DNA from: Comamonas kerstersii
GTDB lineage: Bacteria > Pseudomonadota > Gammaproteobacteria > Burkholderiales > Burkholderiaceae_C
Direction: 5' to 3'
DNA: 64,000 bases
Assembly (NCBI RefSeq): GCF_008801935.1
Contig: NZ_VZOT01000001.1
Location: forward strand, 124,001-188,000
Shown: one piece after another, positions 1 to 7,750 of the stretch
Position numbering within the stretch: the first letter of the stretch is position 1
Layout: each line of letters opens with the position of its first letter
Translations under genes and position numbers: made by a program
Notes under the pieces: generated by a model
Seen by the model: the letters and a program-made list of their open reading frames with translations, nothing else
The model's database searches: none
Told to the model about the DNA's origin: nothing

Positions 1-113
1 GAAATGCCGAAGACCCCACACGAAATCCCCAGTGCTATGACCCCACCTGGGAATATCTGGGCCGCCTTGGTATTCCAGAAATCGTGACGGCATCCGTCGT
101 TACACCAAACTAG
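1..113 (+). CDS. C-terminal tail of an unidentified gene (partial)
   Basis: An open frame enters from the left edge (frame starting at base 3) and ends at a TAG at 111-113, giving 36 residues that finish in VTASVVTPN. The residue mix looks like coding sequence, and the frame converges with the LysR gene, overlapping its stop by 14 bases. The fragment is too short to assign a family; it may only be a chance open frame. Confidence 0.35.
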   Translation, partial: NAEDPTRNPQCYDPTWEYLGRLGIPEIVTASVVTPN

Positions 114-1026
114 CCCCCGCCCAAGCCCCACTCCCCACCAGCTGCCGCACACAGTCCAGCAGCACCACCCGTGCGGCCAGGGCGGCGGGCGAGAGTTCAT
201 CCTCTGACAGACTGCACAGCGTGGCGGGGCGGCGCACTTCGGTATGGCAGATTTCTGACCACTGAAAATGCGCCTCGGCATCGGGGTGCAGTTTGACGGC
301 AGACCATGGCTGTACGGTAGCGCCCATACCGGCTTTGACGGCTTCCATGAGCAGCGGCAGGCCATCAATTTCCAGCGCAATATCCAGCTGCACGCCGGAC
401 TGCCGGGCGGCGGTGACGATGGCGTTGCGCAAGCCGTGGCTGCACGAAGGAAGAATCAGGGGCACGCTTTCCAGATCCGCCAGTGTCTTGGCAGGTGTGG
501 GCTTGCACACGGGCTTGTGCCGGGACTGGATCAGAAACAGCTTTTCTTCCAGCAGCGGCATGACGCTCCAGCGGCGTGCGCCCTGGGCGTCGAACAAAAT
601 GGCCAGATCCAGCTGGCGCGCATTGAGCAGGCTGGCAAGGTGGCCAGACAGGGCCGAGACCATGTGCAGATGCACGGCGGGGTAGCGCTCGCGCATGGCC
701 TGCATCAGCGGCAGGCCCAGCACCGAGGCAATCGTAGGTGACAGGCCAATGCTCACCGCGCCCGAAAGACGCGCCTTTTGCGCGGCCTGGATGGCCTGGT
801 CCGCATGGCGCAGCGTGAGCTGGGCTTCGTGAAAAAAGGCAATGCCTGCTTCCGTGGGGACGGTGCCTTTGCTGGTGCGTTGCAGCAGGCGGGTGCTGAG
901 CTCGCTCTCCAGCCGGCTGATCTGCTGGCTCAGCGCAGACTGCACCATATTCAGCTCCATGGCCGCGCGGCTCATGGAGCCCAGTTCCACCACGCGCACA
1001 AAGTAGCGCAACTGTCGCAGTTCCAT
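100..1026 (-). CDS. LysR-family transcriptional regulator
   Basis: This 308-residue protein has the standard LysR length and layout: an N-terminal winged helix-turn-helix in residues 1-60 (MELRQLRYFVRVVE, then SRAAMELNMVQSALSQQISRLE) and a two-lobed effector-binding domain from about residue 90. It is divergent from the ureidoglycolate lyase-like gene that starts 94 bases away, so it probably controls that gene and perhaps itself. The intergenic space holds an inverted repeat at 1051-1068 that could be its site. The effector is unknown; given the neighbours, a ureide or amide intermediate is a guess. Confidence 0.9.
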   Translation of the reverse strand: MELRQLRYFVRVVELGSMSRAAMELNMVQSALSQQISRLESELSTRLLQRTSKGTVPTEAGIAFFHEAQLTLRHADQAIQAAQKARLSGAVSIGLSPTIASVLGLPLMQAMRERYPAVHLHMVSALSGHLASLLNARQLDLAILFDAQGARRWSVMPLLEEKLFLIQSRHKPVCKPTPAKTLADLESVPLILPSCSHGLRNAIVTAARQSGVQLDIALEIDGLPLLMEAVKAGMGATVQPWSAVKLHPDAEAHFQWSEICHTEVRRPATLCSLSEDELSPAALAARVVLLDCVRQLVGSGAWAGASLV

Positions 1027-1050
1027 GGGGTGTGCTCACAAAGTTGGAAT

Positions 1051-1068
1051 CCTGCAAGTGTATGCAGG
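1051..1068. promoter_or_regulatory. Inverted repeat between divergent lysR and allA-like genes
   Basis: CCTGCA and TGCAGG arms are separated by six bases in the short divergent intergenic region, the position expected for a LysR binding site. The arms are only 6 bp, so this is suggestive. Confidence 0.4.
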
Positions 1069-1119
1069 TGCAGCCCTGCAAATCGCCCTCTGGCACTGCG
1101 CTTGCATGCACTGCACGGC

Positions 1120-1629
1120 ATGAATATGCCAAGTTTGAAAGCCCAGCCACTGACGGCTGCCGCCTTTGCGCCCTTTGGGCAAGTGATTGCATTTGACGCC
1201 GCCACGGCGGCCACCGTGCCGCACTGCACCATCAACAGCGGCAATGCCGTGCGCTATGACCTGATTCCCAATATGCAACTGACCGCCCAGGGCGGCACCC
1301 CCATGCTGGCGCTGTTTCGCGCACAGGCGCGGACTTTTCCGCTGAACATTGGCGAGATGGAGCGCCACACGCTGGGCAGCCAGACTTTTATTCCGCTGGG
1401 CACGCAGCGCTTTGTGCTGGTGGTGGCAGCTGCCAGTGCCCCCTGCCATGCGCATGCATTGCAAGCCTTTATCACCAACGGACGGCAAGGTGTGATGCTG
1501 GCCCCCGGCACCTGGCACCATGCGCTGCTGGCAGTGGAAGGTGGCGACTTTGCAGTGCTGGAGCGTCGCGCTGGCCAGGTGGACTGTGAGGTGCAGGCCA
1601 TGCCAGCGGGTTTGCAGCTGCATTTGTGA
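1120..1629 (+). CDS. allA: Ureidoglycolate lyase (AllA-like)
   Basis: The 169-residue product has the length and opening (LTAAAFAPFGQVIAFD) of the ureidoglycolate lyase family, which splits ureidoglycolate into glyoxylate and urea in purine ureide catabolism. It is a cupin-fold cytosolic enzyme. A typical C-terminal stretch, APGTWHHALLAV, lies near residue 130. I chose the ATG at 1120 because translation from it begins right at the family's N-terminus, although the frame is open further upstream. The gene is divergent from a LysR regulator and is followed by repeats rather than an operon partner. Other ureidoglycolate-like lyases (DUF4437 or cupin relatives) remain possible. Confidence 0.8.
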   Translation: MNMPSLKAQPLTAAAFAPFGQVIAFDAATAATVPHCTINSGNAVRYDLIPNMQLTAQGGTPMLALFRAQARTFPLNIGEMERHTLGSQTFIPLGTQRFVLVVAAASAPCHAHALQAFITNGRQGVMLAPGTWHHALLAVEGGDFAVLERRAGQVDCEVQAMPAGLQLHL

Positions 1630-1658
1630 AGGGTTGAGTGGGCATCCACCAAGGGCCA

Positions 1659-1740
1659 TGCCCCCATCCCAGCCTTCCCCCAGTGGGGGAAGGTGCTGAA
1701 TACCCCCTCACCCCTGCCCTCTCCCGCAAGCGGGAGAGGG
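1659..1740. repeat. Twin-hairpin REP-like repeat, copy 1
   Basis: A perfect palindrome at 1673-1693 (CCTTCCCCC arms) is followed by a second at 1717-1740 with 10-bp arms CCCTCTCCCG/CGGGAGAGGG around CAAG. The same pair recurs at 2088-2168 in the same order and orientation. Confidence 0.8.
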
Positions 1741-2087
1741 AATGCAAGGCGCAACGCTTGTGCACCCGCACGCCAGCCGCAGGACTGGCGTGCCTTCACA
1801 TGCAAATTCAAATTTCCGGCTGCCTGTTTGACCAGAGCGACGGGAGTTCAGCCGGACAGCGTCGCAGACGCGCTTTTTGGTCTCCACTCACATTGCTTCG
1901 CAATATGAGTTCCGCCCCACGCAAGCGTGAAGCTTCCTTTTTGCGGTTCGCCGCCCGGTCGCGCACAAAAAGGAACTCGGCTGTCGGGCCGAGACCCGAC
2001 TCCCTCCCTTAAAACAAGCAAACAGCTCAAACAAAAAGCAGAAAAAGCCCCTCTCCCAACCTCTCCCCAGAGGGGGGAGGAGTGAAA

Positions 2088-2168
2088 GGCCCCCATCCCA
2101 GCCTTCCCCCAGTGGGGGAAGGAGAGCGAGCCCCATCACCCCTGCCCTCTCCCGCAAGCGGGAGAGGG
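2088..2168. repeat. Twin-hairpin REP-like repeat, copy 2
   Basis: The first hairpin (2102-2122) and second hairpin (2145-2168) are identical in sequence to those of the copy 430 bases upstream; the 20-odd bases joining them differ. A related but diverged C/G-rich hairpin precedes it at 2048-2082. Confidence 0.8.
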
Positions 2169-2184
2169 AGTAAATACAAAATTC

Positions 2185-2226
2185 ATAGCTTCTAGCGCTT
2201 GCTGCATGGGCGTTAGAGGCATATTT
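2185..2226 (+). repeat. Short AGCGCTTGCTGCAT intergenic element
   Basis: ATAGCTTCTAGCGCTTGCTG is followed by CATGGGCGTTAGAGGCATATTT. The same layout recurs at 20766-20812 and, on the opposite strand, at 14170-14213 and 28685-28730. Confidence 0.7.
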
Positions 2227-2288
2227 CATCAAAAAAAACCACTGATGCGCTCCATGTGCTTCAAGCGCTGCGCATCGCTCCTGCAAGA

Positions 2289-2318
2289 AGGGCCTGACTG
2301 CCCATTCAGCCAGGCCCC
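2289..2318 (-). terminator. Possible terminator downstream of the amidase
   Basis: GGGCCTG and CAGGCCC arms flank a 14-base loop 25 bases past the amidase stop. There is no good U tract, so this is a weak call. Confidence 0.35.
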
Positions 2319-2342
2319 TGTGTCACAACCGCCCTGTCCGGC

Positions 2343-3530
2343 TCAAGTACCTACAGCCGCGATTTTTTGCGCCATGGCGATCAGGCTCTTGTCACTGCCT
2401 GCGGGTCCCAGCAGCGACAGGCCCAGCGGCGCGCCGTTGCAGCTGGCCAAGGGCAGCGAGATTTGCGGAAAGCCCGACAGCCCCGCCATGCACAGCATCT
2501 GCACGGCGTTGTTGCGGTAGGTTTCCAGCGCGGCTTCGTCGGTGCTGCGCAGCGGCGCCACATCGGGCATGGTGGGCATGACCAGTACGCCGTCGCTGCC
2601 CAGCATGGCTGCCAGATGCTGGCGAAAACGTGTGCGGAAGGCGTGGGCGTTCACAACCTGCTCGTCCGTCACTTCTTTACTCCAGGCAAAGCGCTCTTTC
2701 ACGCCGGGGCCCAGCACAGGGGCGTAGCGTTCGATAAAGGCACCATCGGTCATCCATGCTTCGCGGCCCTGGATGTAACGGAAGGCCCAGTACATGGCTT
2801 CAAAGCTCTCCAGCGCCACGGTCACAGGCGCTGCTTCGCCATAGGCGGCCTTGACCTTGGCCAGAGCACCATCCCATGCGGGCAACACTGCGGGGGCGAT
2901 CAGGCCCCAGATATCGGTCGGTGTCAGCAGGCGGGGCTGGGCTGGCAAGGGGGCGCTGTCTGCTGCCATGAGCACCTCGCCCACACGGGCAAAGGTGTCT
3001 GCATCGCGTGCAAACCAGCCGCAGGTGTCAAAGCTGTGGCACAGGGCCAGGGCGGATTGCAGGCTCACACGGCCATGCGTGGGGCGAATGCCGTAGAGGC
3101 CGCAATGGCTGGCGGGTGCACGCACGGAGCCACCGGTGTCCGTGCCCAGTGCAAAGTCGCACAGGCGGCTGGATACGGCCGAGGCCGAGCCCGAGGAGGA
3201 GCCGCCCGTGATGCGATCGGGTGCAGCACCGTTGATGGGCGCACCAAAGTGGGCGTTGTTGCCGTTCATGGAAAAGGCCAGCTCATCCGTGACGGTCTTG
3301 CCTGCCAGCGCCGCACCTGCGTCGAGCAGCTTTTGCACGGTGGGCGCGGTCTGCGTCTTGATGCCAGACATGGCCAGCACCAGCGGGTTGCCGCCGCCTG
3401 TCGGGTAGCCAGCAATGTCAAACAGGTCTTTAACGCCGAAGTACAGGCCGCTCAGTGGCCCGGTGCTGGCATGGGGCACGGGCACATCAGGATAGGGAAC
3501 AAAGGCATGGGCGGGGTCGTGCAAGGGCAT
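2343..3530 (-). CDS. Amidase (amidase-signature family)
   Basis: The 395-residue product carries the amidase-signature core: the catalytic Lys in GVKDLFD near residue 34, the Gly/Ser-rich motif GGSSSGSASA with the cis-Ser near residue 110, and the nucleophile Ser in GTDTGGSVRAP. These enzymes hydrolyse carboxamides to acid plus ammonia in the cytosol. It is on the same strand as the peptide-type ABC importer 135 bases upstream, so it is plausibly co-transcribed and acts on the imported compound. The length is short for the family (usually 430-500), resembling GatA-like or indole-acetamide hydrolase relatives, and its substrate cannot be read from sequence. Confidence 0.88.
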   Translation of the reverse strand: MPLHDPAHAFVPYPDVPVPHASTGPLSGLYFGVKDLFDIAGYPTGGGNPLVLAMSGIKTQTAPTVQKLLDAGAALAGKTVTDELAFSMNGNNAHFGAPINGAAPDRITGGSSSGSASAVSSRLCDFALGTDTGGSVRAPASHCGLYGIRPTHGRVSLQSALALCHSFDTCGWFARDADTFARVGEVLMAADSAPLPAQPRLLTPTDIWGLIAPAVLPAWDGALAKVKAAYGEAAPVTVALESFEAMYWAFRYIQGREAWMTDGAFIERYAPVLGPGVKERFAWSKEVTDEQVVNAHAFRTRFRQHLAAMLGSDGVLVMPTMPDVAPLRSTDEAALETYRNNAVQMLCMAGLSGFPQISLPLASCNGAPLGLSLLGPAGSDKSLIAMAQKIAAVGT

Positions 3531-3641
3531 AGGTACTTTCGGGAAACAACAGGGGGAAAGAAAGCCGAACTCTCAAAATCAGAGCTGCCAGCGTTTGTAT
3601 CCACAAGGTTTCAAATAAAAAACTAATGGAAATCCTTGAAA

Positions 3642-3667
3642 TACAAGCGCTAGCCGCTCTCTTTTTT
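3642..3667 (-). repeat. AGCGCTTG-type intergenic element
   Basis: Read on the minus strand it gives AGAGCGGCTAGCGCTTG, matching the outer arm of the long elements at 45221-45305 and 55343-55428. It lies between the amidase and the ABC ATPase gene. Confidence 0.6.
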
Positions 3668-4682
3668 ATGCAGCCAGCACCTGTGGTGCTTGCAGTACCG
3701 TGGTGTCGGTATGGATGCAGCGCGCCAGATGGCCGGGGGCGATTTCCATGGCTCCGGGCAGCACCTGCGAGCAGCTTGGCGTGGCAAAGCGGCAGCGCGG
3801 TGCAAAGGCGCAGCCCGGTGGAATGGCGGTCAGGTCCGGCGGCGCGCCGGGGATGGTCTGCAGGGGCTGGCCACGCTCCATGGCACCATGCGAGCGGCTT
3901 TGCAGCAAGGCCATGGTGTAGGGGTGGCGCGGAGAGCGAATCAGCTGCTCGGCCGTGCCTTCTTCCACAATGCGGCCGGCGTACATGACAGCAATGCGGT
4001 CTGCCACCTCGACGGCGGCGCCAATGTCATGCGTCACAAAAATAATGCCCAGGCCCAGATCGCGCTGCAGCTGGCGCAGCAGCAGCAGGATCTGGATTTG
4101 CACGGTGGCGTCCAGCGCCGTGGTGGGCTCATCCGCCAGCAGCACCTGCGGGTTGCAGGCCAGGGCCAGGGCAATCATGACGCGCTGGCGCATGCCGCCC
4201 GACATTTCATGCGGATAGGCCTTCAGGCGCTGCTCGGGGCTGGGAATGCTCACGCGCTCAAACAGCTGCAGGGCGCGTTTTTCGGCCTCGGCCTTGCTCA
4301 CTTTCGGCTCGTGGCGGCGGATGGCTTCCACAATCTGCGCGCCTACGGGATAGACAGGGTCCAGGGCCAGCAAAGGGTCCTGAAAAATCATGGAGCAGGT
4401 CTTGCCACGGTAGCTGCACAGGGCTTTGTTGTCCATGTGCAGCACGTCGTGCCCGGCTACCTGCACCTTGCCTTTCATCACGGTCTTGCGTTCCGGGTGC
4501 AGGCGCAGCAGGGTGCGCAGCGTCACGCTCTTGCCGGAGCCGGATTCGCCAATCAGCGCCACGGATTCACCGCGCCGCACGCTCAGGCTGACGCCGCTGA
4601 CAGCCTGCACGACTTTCTTGCCGCCGGTGAACTGCACGTTCAGGTCTTCAATCTGCACCAGGGGGCGGGTATCGGTTTGCAT
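3666..4682 (-). CDS. Peptide-type ABC importer ATPase (DppD/OppD-like)
   Basis: This 338-residue ATPase has Walker A GESGSGKS near residue 44, signature MSGGMRQRV near 160, Walker [12 protein letters not shown], and the C-terminal oligopeptide-transporter extension with the Cys-rich [15 protein letters not shown] region that in this family can bind an iron-sulfur cluster. It drives uptake through the two permeases encoded upstream. The gene is fourth of five importer components on the minus strand and starts 15 bases after the stop of the partner ATPase gene. Confidence 0.92.
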   Translation of the reverse strand: MQTDTRPLVQIEDLNVQFTGGKKVVQAVSGVSLSVRRGESVALIGESGSGKSVTLRTLLRLHPERKTVMKGKVQVAGHDVLHMDNKALCSYRGKTCSMIFQDPLLALDPVYPVGAQIVEAIRRHEPKVSKAEAEKRALQLFERVSIPSPEQRLKAYPHEMSGGMRQRVMIALALACNPQVLLADEPTTALDATVQIQILLLLRQLQRDLGLGIIFVTHDIGAAVEVADRIAVMYAGRIVEEGTAEQLIRSPRHPYTMALLQSRSHGAMERGQPLQTIPGAPPDLTAIPPGCAFAPRCRFATPSCSQVLPGAMEIAPGHLARCIHTDTTVLQAPQVLAA

Positions 4683-4697
4683 TGCAGTCTCGCTTTC

Positions 4698-5732
4698 TCA
4701 GGCAGCCAGAGGGAAAGGGGCCGTGGCCAGCGGGTGGCCGCTGCTGATTTCATGCATCAGGCAGGTGGCCTTGTGGTGCAGCTGCACCTCGGTCATCGCA
4801 GGCACACGCTGGGCGCAGACGGGCTGCGCCTGTGGGCAGCGTGGGTGAAAGCGACAGCCCGATGGCGGGTTGATGGGGTTGGGTGGATCGCCCGCCAGCG
4901 GGGCCTGCTGGGTGCGATGGTTGGGGTCCATGGAAGGCACGGAGGACAGCAGCGCCTTGGTGTAGGGATGGGCAGGCTGGTGAAACAGCGCGTCTGAGGG
5001 GCCAATTTCTGCCACCTGGCCCAGGTACATGACCATCACACGGTCGCTGATGTAGTGCACCACGCCCAGGTCGTGGCTGATGAAGACATAGGTCAGGCCA
5101 AACTCGCGCTTCAGATCGGTCAGCAGGTTCAGCACCTGCGCCTCCACGGATTTGTCCAGCGCGGAAACGGCCTCATCCAGAATCACCATGCGTGGCTGCA
5201 AGGCCAGCGCGCGGGCAATATTGATGCGCTGGCGCTGGCCGCCTGAGAGCTCGTGCGGATAGCGCTCGGCAAAGCGCGAAGGGGCCAGCCCTACGCGGTC
5301 CATCAGGTGGTGGGTGCGTTCAATGGCTTCTCTGCGCGAGACACCATGCACCTGCGGGCCGAAGGAGATGGAGTCTTCAATCGTCAGGCGCGGGTTCAGC
5401 GAGGCATAGCTGTCCTGGAACACCATCTGCACCTGGCGGCGAAATTCCTTGAGCGGCAGATCGCGCGAACCCACGGTGCGGCCATCAAAGATCAGCTCGC
5501 CCTTGGTCGGGTCCATCAGGTGCATGAGCAGGCGTGCGGTGGTGGATTTGCCGCAGCCGGACTCGCCCACCACGCCCAGGGTTTCACCCTTGAGCACTTC
5601 AAAGTCCACGCCATCGACGGCATGCACCGTGGCACCGTTTTTCAGCGGGAAGTGCTTGGTCAGACCACGCACGATCAGCAGTGGCTGCGCGGGGCCGCCT
5701 ACGTCTTGCATGACAGCTGTGTTGATTGACAT
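4698..5732 (-). CDS. Peptide-type ABC importer ATPase (DppF/OppF-like)
   Basis: The 344-residue product is the second nucleotide-binding subunit: Walker A GESGCGKST near residue 58, signature LSGGQRQRI, Walker B VILDEAVSALD, and the C-terminal oligopeptide extension with PSGCRFHPRCP. OppF/DppF types pair with OppD/DppD types to form the heterodimeric motor. It begins three bases after the stop of the DppC-like permease gene, so the two are tightly coupled. Confidence 0.92.
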   Translation of the reverse strand: MSINTAVMQDVGGPAQPLLIVRGLTKHFPLKNGATVHAVDGVDFEVLKGETLGVVGESGCGKSTTARLLMHLMDPTKGELIFDGRTVGSRDLPLKEFRRQVQMVFQDSYASLNPRLTIEDSISFGPQVHGVSRREAIERTHHLMDRVGLAPSRFAERYPHELSGGQRQRINIARALALQPRMVILDEAVSALDKSVEAQVLNLLTDLKREFGLTYVFISHDLGVVHYISDRVMVMYLGQVAEIGPSDALFHQPAHPYTKALLSSVPSMDPNHRTQQAPLAGDPPNPINPPSGCRFHPRCPQAQPVCAQRVPAMTEVQLHHKATCLMHEISSGHPLATAPFPLAA

Positions 5733-5735
5733 GAC

Positions 5736-6638
5736 TTACCCCTTGTTGTCCATGGCCGAACGCAGACCGTCCGAGAGCAGGTTGAAGGAAATGGAGGTGA
5801 TGAAAATCATCACGCCGGGCAGCGCCGCAATCCAGGGCTGGGTGTAGATGGCCGTGCGCAGGGTGTTGAGCATCAGGCCCCAGTCAGGCTCTGGTGGCTT
5901 GACGCCCAGGCCCAGAAAGGACAGGCCCGAGGCCAGAATCATGGACACCGCAATCAGGCTGGTGGCATAGACAAAGATGGGGCCCAGCACATTGCCCAGC
6001 ACATGCACGCGCACGATGGTGAAAGCGTTGGCCCCGGTGGCACGGGCGGCTTCCACATAGTCGCGGTTGCGGGCCTGCGCGGTGACGCTTTCTGCCACAC
6101 GGGCAATCTGCGGAATGAACACCATGGTCAGCGACACCAGCGCATTGAAGATGCCTGCACCCAAAGCACCCGACAGTGCAATGGCCAGCAGCACCGAGGG
6201 GAAGGCATAGAACACATCAATGGTGCGCATGATGACGGTGTTGGTGCGCCCACCGGCATAGCCCGCCAAAATGCCGATGCCTGCGCCAATCACAAAGGCC
6301 ACCAGCACAGGCACGATGCCCATGAACAGCGACAGGCGAGCCCCCACAATCAGGCGCGAGAGCATGTCGCGCCCCAGCTCGTCACTGCCCAGGGGCAGGC
6401 CTTCGGTGCCAATGGGCTTGAGTCGCTTGAGGATGGAGGTGGCATAGGGGTCTGACGGTGCCAGCCAGGGCGCAAAAACAGCCATCAGAACCAGCAGTGC
6501 CACCACGGTGGCGGCCCCTACGGCAACGGGGTCGCGCATGAAGCGCTGCAGCACGGATGCCCAGTAGCCACGCGAGCGATGTTCAGGCAAGGGCTGCACA
6601 GCAGGTGCGGCAGCCAATTTCAGTGTGATGCTGGACAT
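5736..6638 (-). CDS. ABC importer permease (DppC-like)
   Basis: A 300-residue inner-membrane protein with an N-terminal cytosolic tail, a first membrane span around residues 37-57 (VAVGAATVVALLVLMAVFAPWL) and the typical DppC segment DELGRDMLSRLIVGARLSL. The EAA loop EAARATGANAFTIVRVHVLGN contacts the ATPases. It forms the channel together with the DppB-like protein encoded 26 bases upstream. Confidence 0.92.
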   Translation of the reverse strand: MSSITLKLAAAPAVQPLPEHRSRGYWASVLQRFMRDPVAVGAATVVALLVLMAVFAPWLAPSDPYATSILKRLKPIGTEGLPLGSDELGRDMLSRLIVGARLSLFMGIVPVLVAFVIGAGIGILAGYAGGRTNTVIMRTIDVFYAFPSVLLAIALSGALGAGIFNALVSLTMVFIPQIARVAESVTAQARNRDYVEAARATGANAFTIVRVHVLGNVLGPIFVYATSLIAVSMILASGLSFLGLGVKPPEPDWGLMLNTLRTAIYTQPWIAALPGVMIFITSISFNLLSDGLRSAMDNKG

Positions 6639-6664
6639 GAAAAATCTCCCGGTTAGTCAGCCAA

Positions 6665-7615
6665 TCAGCGCGCAATGCGAGGGTCCAGCAGTGTCTGCAC
6701 CACGTCCACCAGCAGGTTGAGCAGCACAAAGAACACGGCCAGCACAAGAATCGTTCCCTGCAGCAGCGGCAGGTCACGCTGGAAGATGGCCTGATTCAGC
6801 AGAAAGCCCGTGCCGGGCCAGGAGAACACGGTCTCGATCAGGATGGAGCCGCCCAGCAGATAGCCCAGCTGCAGCCCCATGACGGCCAGTGCCGTGGGCG
6901 CAGCGTTCTTGAGTACGTGACAGAAGATGCCCCAGTTGGATAGGCCCTTGGCCTTGAGGCCGATGATGAATTCCTGCTCCAGCAGCTCTGCCACCAGGGC
7001 TCGCACCGTGCGGGCGATGATGCCCATGGGAATGACCGACATGGTGATGGCCGGCAGGATCATGAACTGCACGTGGGCCCAGTCCCAGGCCCAGTCACCC
7101 GAGCCGCCGGGGCCAGCACCTGTGGCAGGCAGCCACATCAGCTGCGAAGAACAGATGATGACCAGCATCATGCCCAGCCAGTAGTGCGGCACGCTCACGC
7201 CTAGCACCGACAGCAGCGAGCACAGACGGTCCATGAACGAGTTGCGAAAGTAGCCCGCCACAAAGCCAAACAGGCTGCCCAGCACAAAGCCAATCAGCGT
7301 GGCCACCACGGCCAGGCGCAGGGTGTTGACCACGGCGGTCAGCACTTCGGTGGTGACGGGGCGGCTGGTTGCAATCGACAGGCCCAGATCACCATGCAGC
7401 GCGCGCCAGAGCCAGCGCCCGAATTGCTCAGGCAGCGGCTGGTTAAAGCCATACAGTTCGCGCATTTGCTCCTGCAGTTCGGCAGAAGCATCAGGCGGCA
7501 GGATGGAGATCAGCGGATCCCCCGGCGTGATGTGGACCAGTGCAAAGCACAGCAAGGCCACACCCAGCATGATGGGGATGGTGTAGAGAAAGCGGCGCAG
7601 CAGGTAGTTCAGCAT
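6665..7615 (-). CDS. ABC importer permease (DppB-like)
   Basis: The 316-residue product starts with the classic MLNYLLRRFLYTIPIMLGV signature of DppB/GsiC permeases and has about six membrane spans plus the ITPGDP periplasmic motif near residue 31. The C-terminal DLPLLQGTILVLAVFFVLLNLLVDVVQTLLDPRIA is also typical. It is the first permease gene downstream of the binding-protein gene, from which it is separated by a strong hairpin. Confidence 0.92.
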   Translation of the reverse strand: MLNYLLRRFLYTIPIMLGVALLCFALVHITPGDPLISILPPDASAELQEQMRELYGFNQPLPEQFGRWLWRALHGDLGLSIATSRPVTTEVLTAVVNTLRLAVVATLIGFVLGSLFGFVAGYFRNSFMDRLCSLLSVLGVSVPHYWLGMMLVIICSSQLMWLPATGAGPGGSGDWAWDWAHVQFMILPAITMSVIPMGIIARTVRALVAELLEQEFIIGLKAKGLSNWGIFCHVLKNAAPTALAVMGLQLGYLLGGSILIETVFSWPGTGFLLNQAIFQRDLPLLQGTILVLAVFFVLLNLLVDVVQTLLDPRIAR

Positions 7616-7711
7616 GGTTGTGGCGTGGTGAGAGTTTCAGAAAGGCCGCCTGTCTGGGAGTGCAGGTGGTATCCACGTCATGACGCAAGGGCGTAACGCG
7701 GGCCCTGCCAG

Positions 7712-7744
7712 CCAGCAGCCGGGCGCGCTGCCCGGCCCGGCTGG
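7712..7744 (-). promoter_or_regulatory. Strong intercistronic hairpin between binding-protein and permease genes
   Basis: GCCGGGC/GCCCGGC arms around a 5-base loop are extended by CCAGC/GCTGG. No U tract follows. Such hairpins after binding-protein genes typically stabilise the upstream transcript or attenuate read-through, so that the binding protein is made in excess over the permeases. Confidence 0.6.
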
Positions 7745-7750
7745 TAAGAC

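Larger units (their letters stand above)
1630..2342. other. 713-base non-coding stretch with palindromic repeats
   Basis: No convincing gene lies between the allA-like gene and the amidase. The stretch contains two copies of a twin-hairpin repeat (1659-1740 and 2088-2168), a third C/G-rich hairpin at 2048-2082, and a short AGCGCTTGC-type element at 2185-2226. About 250 bases between the hairpins (1800-2040) could be translated on the minus strand, but only as low-complexity Arg/Pro/Ser-rich frames typical of repeated intergenic DNA. Confidence 0.7.

Noticed and set aside
1800-2040. Possible small gene on either strand in the repeat-rich gap
   Set aside because: The frames are Arg/Ser/Pro-rich, lack ribosome sites and overlap palindromes.
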